Source: CAVDWX01 sp963612735 (GTDB lineage: Bacteria > Bacillota_I > Bacilli_A > RFN20 > CAG-826). From it: a stretch of DNA of 9,117 bases. Made by a program: the position numbers and the translations under genes. This document shows, in pieces, positions 1 to 5,483 of the stretch. Below the pieces are notes generated by a model. It did no database searches. It was not told where the DNA came from and saw nothing but the letters and a program-made list of their open reading frames with translations. Positions within the stretch are counted from its first letter, which is position 1. Each line of letters begins with the position of its first letter. The stretch spans positions 1 to 9,117 of the forward strand of contig CAVDWX010000017.1 of assembly GCA_963612735.1 (NCBI GenBank), in the 5' to 3' direction.

Positions 1-312
1 TCAAAACGTCGTGAGACAGTTTGGTCCCTATCTGTCGTGGGCGCAGGAAGTTTGAATGGATTTGTCCTTAGTACGAGAGGACCGGGATGAACATGGCAAT
101 GGTATATCGGTTGTCACGCCAGTGGCATGGCCGGGTAGCTACCCATGGAACGGATAAACGCTGAAAGCATCTAAGCGTGAAGCCAACCATAAGATGAGAC
201 TTCCCATTCGCAAGAAGTAAGTTCCCTCCAAAGTTAGGAGGTTGATAGGTTAGAAGTGTAAGTGTCGTGAGGCATTCAGCTGACTAATACTAATAGAACG
301 AGGACTTAATTT
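1..312 (+). rRNA. rrl: 23S ribosomal RNA, 3' part (5' end outside window)
   Basis: This is the last ~310 nt of 23S rRNA. The sarcin-ricin loop is visible as AGTACGAGAGGACCGG near positions 70-85, and the conserved domain VI tail ends with ACTAATACTAAT and GAGGACTTAAT. The mature 3' end is placed at about 312 by comparison with known Bacilli and E. coli 23S ends, so it is uncertain by a few bases. The gene is followed by a short spacer and 5S rRNA on the same strand, the usual bacterial rRNA order. Confidence 0.97.
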
Positions 313-390
313 CTAAGATTTTATCAAAAGTCAAAAAAGTATGATTTAAGTTTCGCTTTAACAAAAGAAAGATATGTGATAATATTCAGT

Positions 391-416
391 TTTGAGAGAA
401 CAATAAACTCTCTAAA
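391..416 (+). other. 23S-5S spacer with a small stem-loop
   Basis: The spacer between 23S and 5S (about 313-423) contains no tRNA. It does contain an inverted repeat, TTTGAGAG (391-398) against CTCTC-T-AAA (408-416), with one bulged T and a 9-nt loop. Similar TTTTGAGAG stretches are common in rRNA spacers of Bacilli, where they belong to processing or antitermination structures. A processing role here is inferred from position only. Confidence 0.4.
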
Positions 417-423
417 GACATTA

Positions 424-530
424 GTCTGGTGGCGATAGCGCAGTGGATCACCTGTTCCCATCCCGAACACAGAAGTTAAGCACTGTAGTGGTGACGATAG
501 CCGTAAGGTGAAAATAGCGAGCCGCCGGGC
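424..530 (+). rRNA. rrf: 5S ribosomal RNA
   Basis: About 107 nt with the conserved 5S core CCCATCCCGAACACAGAAG (460-478). The ends close helix I: bases 424-433 can pair with 521-530 over ten positions, counting G-U pairs. That sets the boundaries to within a base or two. It lies about 110 nt behind the 23S gene and is the last rRNA gene of the operon. Confidence 0.95.
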
Positions 531-537
531 TTTTTTT
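521..537 (+). terminator. Possible end of rRNA operon: 5S helix I arm plus T-tract
   Basis: The GC-rich 3' arm of 5S helix I (GCCGCCGGGC, 521-530) is followed at once by seven T residues (531-537). No separate hairpin lies between the 5S gene and the next gene. If the rRNA transcript ends here, the 5S terminal helix itself must act as the stem of an intrinsic terminator. This is inference, and partial read-through into the downstream toxin-antitoxin operon is possible. Confidence 0.45.
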
Positions 538-565
538 ATACGATTGTTTTATTTCATTTGATATC

Positions 566-583
566 TTATATGATATCATAAAA
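566..583. promoter_or_regulatory. Palindromic candidate operator/promoter of the mntA-hepT operon
   Basis: TATGATATCATA (569-580) is a perfect 12-bp palindrome. It extends to TTATATGATATCATAAAA (566-583) with one mismatched pair, and a further TGATATC half lies at 559-565. TATGAT (569-574) matches a -10 box at five of six positions. The only -35-like hexamer, TTGTTT at 544-549, gives a long 19-nt spacer, so the promoter itself is weak. The antitoxin gene starts 15 nt downstream of the extended palindrome, and its product has an RHH-like N-terminus, so autorepression at this site is a reasonable inference. Confidence 0.45.
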
Positions 584-597
584 ACGAGGAATAAATT

Positions 598-1038
598 ATG
601 GCTAATAGTAATGATTATATCAAGAATAATTATCGTACATATCTATTTAGAATCAAAAAGAACGATACCCAAATCATTAATAAATTAGCTAGTGTTGATA
701 ATAAAAACGCGTATATTTCTAATTTAATTTTAAATGATATCAATCCTTCTATTTTAACGATTAAGGAAATTAAAAATAAAATCAAACCTATTATTGAAGA
801 ATACGATATTAAAGATGTTTATTTATTTGGTAGCTACGCTAGGGGAGAAGCTCACGTTAATAGTGATATCGATATTTATTGTTCTCCTGGTCAACTTAAA
901 ACATTATTTGATGAAATAACTTTAATTAATAAATTAGAAATTGTTCTTCATAAAAAAGTTGATCTTATTACATTTGATACAGAATTAGATGTATTTTTTA
1001 AAGAACAATTGGAAAAGGATATGATTAAGATATGCTAG
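598..1038 (+). CDS. mntA: MntA-type nucleotidyltransferase antitoxin with RHH-like N-terminus
   Basis: A 146-aa minimal nucleotidyltransferase. Residues 74-92 hold the motif GSx10DxD: G78-S79 in LFGSYARGEA, then D90 and D92 in SDIDIY. A third conserved Asp is D122 in KVDLITF. MntA antitoxins neutralise their HEPN toxin by adding AMP to a tyrosine of the toxin, and every residue expected for catalysis is present. Residues ~13-48 are extra compared with a bare MNT domain of ~100 aa. They show a basic beta-strand (RTYLFRIKKND) followed by two helices, the second being AYISNLILNDI, a pattern like ribbon-helix-helix DNA-binding proteins; this is my reading of the pattern. The start is supported by GAGGA at 586-590, 7 nt before the ATG. 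The stop overlaps the start of the toxin gene by 7 nt, so the two are translationally linked. The gene lies just behind an rRNA operon. Confidence 0.88.
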   Translation: MANSNDYIKNNYRTYLFRIKKNDTQIINKLASVDNKNAYISNLILNDINPSILTIKEIKNKIKPIIEEYDIKDVYLFGSYARGEAHVNSDIDIYCSPGQLKTLFDEITLINKLEIVLHKKVDLITFDTELDVFFKEQLEKDMIKIC

Positions 1039-1373
1039 ACGATAAAACAAAAGGCTTGATTCTTAATATCCTCAAACATATAAACCGTATATTAAAGAAA
1101 ACAACAGATTTAGATGTAGATTCATTTTTAGCAAATGATGATATTAAAGAAATTGTCTGCTTTAATCTATTTCAAATTGGCGAATTAGCTAAAAGATTAG
1201 ATAACGATTTCATTTTAAAATATTCAAAAGTTCCTTGGAGTAACATCAAAGGAATGCGTGATATTATTGTTCATTCCTATAGTATGATTAATTTAAATAG
1301 GGTATTTAATACCGTTAAGATTGATTTGCCACCTTTAAAAGAATATTTGGAGTCAATTCTATCTATCAAATAA
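1032..1373 (+). CDS. hepT: HepT-like HEPN-domain RNase toxin (DUF86)
   Basis: A 113-aa all-alpha HEPN protein of the HepT/DUF86 family, full length for that family. It carries the RX4HXY motif as RDIIVHSY: R76 and H81 are the expected RNase residues, and Y83 is the tyrosine that MntA-type partners AMPylate. The QIGEL segment (48-52) before the PW motif (68-69) is also typical of the family. HepT toxins form dimers and cleave RNA, in some systems tRNA. The ATG overlaps the antitoxin stop by 7 nt and AAGGA lies about 12 nt upstream, so it is co-expressed with the antitoxin. Nothing appears truncated or mutated, so the pair is probably functional. It converges tail to tail with the GH94 gene, with 7 nt between the stops. 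Confidence 0.88.
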   Translation: MLDDKTKGLILNILKHINRILKKTTDLDVDSFLANDDIKEIVCFNLFQIGELAKRLDNDFILKYSKVPWSNIKGMRDIIVHSYSMINLNRVFNTVKIDLPPLKEYLESILSIK

Positions 1374-1390
1374 TTGTTTACTAACAATTA
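1371..1390. terminator. Small AT-rich hairpin between convergent genes
   Basis: TAATTGTT (1371-1378) and AACAATTA (1383-1390) form a perfect 8-bp stem with a 4-nt loop. The stem includes the stop codons of both hepT (TAA) and, on the other strand, the GH94 gene (TAG). Only one pair is G-C and no long T-tract follows on either side, so as an intrinsic terminator it would be weak. Its position between convergent genes suggests a bidirectional role. Confidence 0.35.
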
Positions 1391-3891
1391 ATTATAATCT
1401 CATCTTCATTTTTAATATCATCAATATTTACGAGATTATTAGATATAATCTTATTATTTATTTTAATTTTCCCTTTGAGGTTTTCATTTTTATTATAAAT
1501 AATTTTAAACTTTTTACCTTTTATTGCTATTTTTAGTTCTGCACTAGTGGAGAAAAACCTTGATATTGGTTTAATTAATATAGTGTTATCTAATTTAGGC
1601 TTAATCCCAAACATATCAAATATTAAAGCTTTTATCAGTGTATTACTGCTTCCAGTGTACCAATCAGACATTGATTCACCGTCTAAACCTAAATCTAAAT
1701 TATAAACATATGAATTGGGCATTACAAAAGGAGTTGTACTTAATTTATCGTGTGTTATTGGTAATAATTTAAATAATTGATTATATGCAGTAGTGGGCTC
1801 ATTCATCATTAATAATGATTTAAAAGCAAACATGCTTCCATGAATATATGTAGCGGCATTTTCAGCTGTTCCAATCGGTAAATTAATTATTCGTCCAACT
1901 TTATAAGCATCTTTATTAAATGGGACATCAAATGTTTTATAACCATATTTAGAATCTAAACGACTATAAGCATCTAAAATAGTTTTCTTGTATTTTTGAT
2001 GTTTAAAATATAAAAGAGATGTCACAAATGTTGCGTGAGAAGTTAATGAAGTTCTGTTTTGATTATCGACATCATTAAAACTTCCTACATAATATGATTC
2101 GTTTTCCCCGTATCCATGAATAATTCTAGCTTCGTTATTTTGAACATGTATTAATTTATTTATAATTGCTTTTTCTAACTCTTTTCTGATTTTTTGAATT
2201 TTATCAATCATGACTATGTTTTTGGAATCAAATAATGAGATGATTTCTTCCATTTCATTAAGATTTTTATATAAATGCATGCTAGCCATTGCTGAAACGC
2301 CATTAGAATATACTTCATTACTATCATTTTGATAATGTCTTCCTAACCCGTCAACAGCGTCATTCCAATCTCCATATAATGTTTTTAATAAATGAGAGGA
2401 TGGATCAATGTTAGATATTAGGTAATTTAATATAGTTAGTAAATGCTCATAAATTGTATCTATTTTAGAACTGTATTTTGCTTTATTGAATGATAATAAA
2501 CATGCGTATTTAACATTCACATTTAAAAGAGAAACATCATTAGTAAAAGCTATATATTGATATATCGTTGAAATAATCCATTGCCCCTGGTCAATAAATT
2601 CTCTACTATCCACTAAAAAGTCTTCCCCATTCGTAGGCAAAGAAAATTGTCTTAGACATCTCCCATTTTCTAAAGTGACATTTAAAGCAGATATAATCTT
2701 TTCTTTTGCTAAATCTTTATTCCATAACAAAGAACATTCAATCATTTGAAATAAGTCTCTTATTCCAAGTTGCATTAAGGACGAATTTTTAGTTTTAGTA
2801 CCGTAATCGACTTGATTGATAACTTGATTTATAAATTTGTTTAATAATTCATCATCAACATGATATTTACCTTCGATATTTTTAAAACTTAAATGAAAAT
2901 AATTATTTTTCTCTAATAAATAATCATTACGAAGCAAACTATATTGAATATCGTTATATCCAAATGGATAATTTTTATTAAGTTGGTTTTTAAAACGTTT
3001 TTCATCATAGGCGATGGTTAATATATAATCGACCTGCAAATACTCATCGGGATTTAATTCTTTTTTAACAATATCAGAAAAGATTGCCGCTTCATTAAAT
3101 TGAGTAACCTTTTTATTAGTTAAAAATGATCCTCCCATTAAAGACTCGTGATTATTAATAGATAAATTTTTGCCTCTTGCGACATCCATTCTTGAACTAG
3201 TTTGATTAATTAAAGCATCATTAGATAAAGTACGTTTTAAAACGCCATAATTAGTTAAATGGATTTCTCTAGATAAATCTTCTAGACCTAAAATATAAGC
3301 CCCATCTTCATTTAGACTAACCTTTTTAAACCATTTTGTTTCATCTGATTCACATGCACTATGCATCATTAAAGGGTTTAAAAAGGAAGATAAAAGGATT
3401 TCTTTTTTCTCTTTAGAATTATTAATAGCAATGATGGATGATAAAATTTCTTTTTTGTCATTGATACTAATTTTATAAGCAAATGTTACATTATCTTTTT
3501 CGAAAAGATAGATAGCTCCATGCTTACTATAAATTAACGATGATCTATCTTTTTTATATTCATTCAAACCGAGTATTGAATTTATTTCGTATTTCTTTTT
3601 ATTTTTAATACCACTATAAATGTTTAAAAATGGTTCTTTTCCTTCTAAAGCAGGTGGTATAACAAAAAAATTAGATTCGTTAATCGATATATATCCAGAT
3701 GAATGAGCCCATATAGTAAGACCATTTTTTGTGTATGGATATCTAGAATCCCCATGACTTCGATAACCATTTAAAATATATTCATCATCAAGAAAATATG
3801 TATTTTCATTTAATTTGTTATGCTTAGATGTATATGTTTTTTTATCCGCTAATAATGATTTGATATGTTTTATTTCTTCGAGTAAATTCAT
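1381..3891 (-). CDS. GH94 family glycoside phosphorylase (beta-glucobiose/oligoglucan type)
   Basis: An 836-aa cytoplasmic enzyme with no signal peptide, close to the ~800-900 aa of cellobiose and laminaribiose phosphorylases. The N-terminal half (to ~300) aligns in pattern with the GH94 beta-sandwich, with GLTIWAHSSGYISIN in the place of the usual SHxxGGYSF segment. An (alpha/alpha)6 catalytic domain follows, with the diagnostic YGDWNDAVDGLG; D508 in GDWND is the likely catalytic acid. Near the C-terminus are ENAATYIHGSMF and SDWYTGSSNT, the GH94 counterparts of ENGGxxxH and NSWxTGTA. Such enzymes split beta-linked glucosides with inorganic phosphate to give a sugar 1-phosphate. The exact linkage cannot be read; the locus suggests cello- or laminari-type oligosaccharides. 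An in-frame ATG at 3969 would overlap the upstream gene by 77 nt, whereas the ATG at 3891 starts 1 nt after that gene's stop and is preferred. No strong Shine-Dalgarno is seen, so translational coupling is likely. Confidence 0.85.
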   Translation of the reverse strand: MNLLEEIKHIKSLLADKKTYTSKHNKLNENTYFLDDEYILNGYRSHGDSRYPYTKNGLTIWAHSSGYISINESNFFVIPPALEGKEPFLNIYSGIKNKKKYEINSILGLNEYKKDRSSLIYSKHGAIYLFEKDNVTFAYKISINDKKEILSSIIAINNSKEKKEILLSSFLNPLMMHSACESDETKWFKKVSLNEDGAYILGLEDLSREIHLTNYGVLKRTLSNDALINQTSSRMDVARGKNLSINNHESLMGGSFLTNKKVTQFNEAAIFSDIVKKELNPDEYLQVDYILTIAYDEKRFKNQLNKNYPFGYNDIQYSLLRNDYLLEKNNYFHLSFKNIEGKYHVDDELLNKFINQVINQVDYGTKTKNSSLMQLGIRDLFQMIECSLLWNKDLAKEKIISALNVTLENGRCLRQFSLPTNGEDFLVDSREFIDQGQWIISTIYQYIAFTNDVSLLNVNVKYACLLSFNKAKYSSKIDTIYEHLLTILNYLISNIDPSSHLLKTLYGDWNDAVDGLGRHYQNDSNEVYSNGVSAMASMHLYKNLNEMEEIISLFDSKNIVMIDKIQKIRKELEKAIINKLIHVQNNEARIIHGYGENESYYVGSFNDVDNQNRTSLTSHATFVTSLLYFKHQKYKKTILDAYSRLDSKYGYKTFDVPFNKDAYKVGRIINLPIGTAENAATYIHGSMFAFKSLLMMNEPTTAYNQLFKLLPITHDKLSTTPFVMPNSYVYNLDLGLDGESMSDWYTGSSNTLIKALIFDMFGIKPKLDNTILIKPISRFFSTSAELKIAIKGKKFKIIYNKNENLKGKIKINNKIISNNLVNIDDIKNEDEIIINC

Positions 3892-3892
3892 A

Positions 3893-5308
3893 TTATAGAC
3901 CAGCTTGTTTTCTCCATGTTTCCCAATTTGCGTTAGCTTGCTTTTTGATTGTTTCAAAAGAGGTGTCAACCGATTTAACAGTGGTCAATAATCCTGAAAA
4001 TGGGCGAGTACTACCAGTGGACCATATATCAATAATTCCAGATAAATACATTGGATTTGAAGAATAATTAGTAAATGTTGTTTCTAAAGATGAACGATAA
4101 GAAATTAAAGATGTTAGATATTCATTATCAGTTTTGTAAGTTGATAAATCCCATTTATAAGCCATTAAACCATACGCTGTATTGGTAAAATTTTCCATTC
4201 CTTTATTAGAAATCATTAATTTTATAAATGATTTTGCTAAATCTGCTTTACTAGATGTTTTAGGAATAGCAATAAATTGATCCTCTCCAACTATATAGCT
4301 GGTATTTAAATTGATAGCGTTTGGAGCGGTTGGCGTTTTCATTAATTTTAAAGAAAAGTCATCAGGGAAAGTCCCATCACTAGTATATTTACTCATTTCC
4401 GAATAAACCCAGTCAGAATTAAACATCATCGCGGCGTTGCCGTTTAAAAAGTCTTGTTGAGCTTGGTGATTAGTTTTATCTCCACTTCCTGATACATAAT
4501 TATCGCTATTTGAGAAGATGTTATACCATAATTTAGTAGCTTCATATAGTTTAGAATATGCTTTATTAGTAATGGTGTAATCAAAAGAATCAGCGCTTTC
4601 ATATTTTAAAAATTCTTTGATTTCATCTTGAGAGGCTAATTGTGACCACCATGTAAAAACAGCGTAATCAAAATAATCACTATTTTTACCTGTATAAACA
4701 AATGGTTTAACGACACTAGTTTCGCTGCCTTTAACTGGCAAATTTGCATTTTTTATAGTTTCTATAAGAGTTAATAATTCCTCATATGTAGTGGGGATAG
4801 TCCAATTATTAGCTTCAAACATTTTAGCGTTATAATAAATTCCTCCAACACCACTTGTCCAAGGAAGTCTATAAACGTGTTTCTCGTTATTACTATTGGT
4901 GTAATAAATTGATTCTTTATATTCATCGTTTACTTTATCTTTAATTTTTGTTCCATCGACTTCTTCTAAAATGAAATCATCAAGCGCTAAAAAGGAGCCA
5001 CGCGCAGCGTATGTCTTCCATTCATTACCCACTGAAATATATAAATCATCAGTATTTGATTTCGAATTAATGTTTTTAGATATAGTACTTGCAGCAGTAG
5101 ATGTTGCTTGTAAATTAATTTTATAATTAGGATTATCTTTTTCCCAAATCTCTTTAAGATTTTTAATCCATGTATCACCATATCCTTTGTTTAGGCAAAC
5201 GATATTTAACGTATTTTCATCATTTTTTGTTTTATTACACGAAACTAACGTTCCTATTGACAATAGACCCGTTAAAATAGATATAGACACTGTGAAACTT
5301 TTTTTCAT
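3893..5308 (-). CDS. ABC transporter sugar-binding lipoprotein (SBP family 1)
   Basis: A 471-aa extracellular solute-binding protein. It begins with a lipoprotein signal peptide ending in the lipobox LVSC, with C24 as the lipidated residue. Features typical of carbohydrate-binding family 1 are GGIYYNAKMFE (155-165), TYEELL (174-179) and the later FLNGNAAMMFNSDW segment, all common in oligosaccharide-binding components of the MalE/UgpB/MsmE type. It would sit on the outer face of the membrane and deliver sugars to the two permeases encoded on the other arm of the locus (6905-8778). AGGAG at 5320-5316 lies 7 nt before the ATG and fixes the start. It is the first gene of a leftward operon with the GH94 phosphorylase, which follows after 1 nt. 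The ligand is inferred to be a beta-gluco-oligosaccharide from the neighbours. Confidence 0.9.
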   Translation of the reverse strand: MKKSFTVSISILTGLLSIGTLVSCNKTKNDENTLNIVCLNKGYGDTWIKNLKEIWEKDNPNYKINLQATSTAASTISKNINSKSNTDDLYISVGNEWKTYAARGSFLALDDFILEEVDGTKIKDKVNDEYKESIYYTNSNNEKHVYRLPWTSGVGGIYYNAKMFEANNWTIPTTYEELLTLIETIKNANLPVKGSETSVVKPFVYTGKNSDYFDYAVFTWWSQLASQDEIKEFLKYESADSFDYTITNKAYSKLYEATKLWYNIFSNSDNYVSGSGDKTNHQAQQDFLNGNAAMMFNSDWVYSEMSKYTSDGTFPDDFSLKLMKTPTAPNAINLNTSYIVGEDQFIAIPKTSSKADLAKSFIKLMISNKGMENFTNTAYGLMAYKWDLSTYKTDNEYLTSLISYRSSLETTFTNYSSNPMYLSGIIDIWSTGSTRPFSGLLTTVKSVDTSFETIKKQANANWETWRKQAGL

Positions 5309-5325
5309 GTTTTTGCTCCTTTTTT

Positions 5326-5343
5326 AAGTTTATGAAAAAACTT
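5326..5343. repeat. Inverted repeat in the leader of the binding-protein gene
   Basis: AAGTTT (5326-5331) and AAACTT (5338-5343) form a 6-bp inverted repeat with a 6-nt gap, ending 5 nt upstream of the Shine-Dalgarno of the binding-protein gene. It could be a weak mRNA hairpin or a second operator. It is AT-rich and could also be chance. Confidence 0.25.
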
Positions 5344-5359
5344 GATATTTGAATTTTAA

Positions 5360-5387
5360 ATTAAAAGATATAAAAAATAAAGAACAA
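5360..5387 (-). promoter_or_regulatory. Weak candidate promoter of the leftward (SBP-GH94) operon
   Basis: Read leftward, TTGTTC (5387-5382) and TTTAAT (5365-5360) are separated by 16 nt. The -10 matches TATAAT at five of six positions, but the -35 matches TTGACA at only three. The palindrome at 5389-5404 sits immediately upstream of this -35. The call is tentative because the whole region is AT-rich. Confidence 0.3.
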
Positions 5388-5388
5388 A

Positions 5389-5404
5389 ATTTAAGCGGTT
5401 AAAT
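5389..5404. promoter_or_regulatory. 16-bp palindromic operator with central CG (LacI/CcpA-like)
   Basis: ATTTAAGCGGTTAAAT has perfect 6-bp arms (ATTTAA/TTAAAT) around GCGG, with the symmetry axis at the central CG. LacI-family operators, including CcpA cre sites (WTGNAANCGNWNNCW), have this form. The site fits the cre pattern TGWAANCGNTNWCA except for the outer G and C, which are replaced by T and A symmetrically. It lies between the divergent operons, 31 nt upstream of the rightward -35 and just upstream of the leftward candidate -35. The palindrome is a direct observation; the regulator is inferred and is not encoded in the window. Confidence 0.5.
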
Positions 5405-5435
5405 ACAATTATTTTACAAAATTAAAAAATATTGT

Positions 5436-5462
5436 TTGACTATCAAATTTTTCCTATATAAT
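5436..5462 (+). promoter_or_regulatory. Promoter of the rightward (GH16-permease) operon
   Basis: TTGACT (5436-5441, five of six to the -35 consensus) and a perfect TATAAT (5457-5462) are separated by 15 nt, slightly short of the 17-nt optimum. Transcription would start near 5469, giving a leader of only about 15 nt before the ATG at 5484. The in-frame TTG codon at 5436 is part of this -35 and so cannot be the start codon. Confidence 0.55.
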
Positions 5463-5483
5463 TATTGTGTATCAGGCGAATAC

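Noticed and set aside
313..423. A tRNA gene or small RNA gene in the 23S-5S spacer.
   Set aside because: No cloverleaf arms, no T-loop GTTCNANNC sequence and only one short hairpin are visible.
3889..3969. Longer phosphorylase start at 3969, which would add 26 residues.
   Set aside because: It would overlap the coding end of the binding-protein gene by 77 nt. The added residues are a frame-shifted reading of that gene's end, and the ATG at 3891 sits 1 nt after its stop, the usual spacing of coupled genes.
4987..5181. A 64-aa open frame on the minus strand inside the binding-protein gene.
   Set aside because: It is a shadow in another frame of a well-supported lipoprotein gene, with no start signal and no recognisable domain.
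5436..5483. Longer glucanase start at the TTG at 5436.
   Set aside because: The TTG is part of the best -35 box, the added residues precede a normal lipoprotein signal peptide, and the ATG at 5484 is directly followed by the basic MKKN start.
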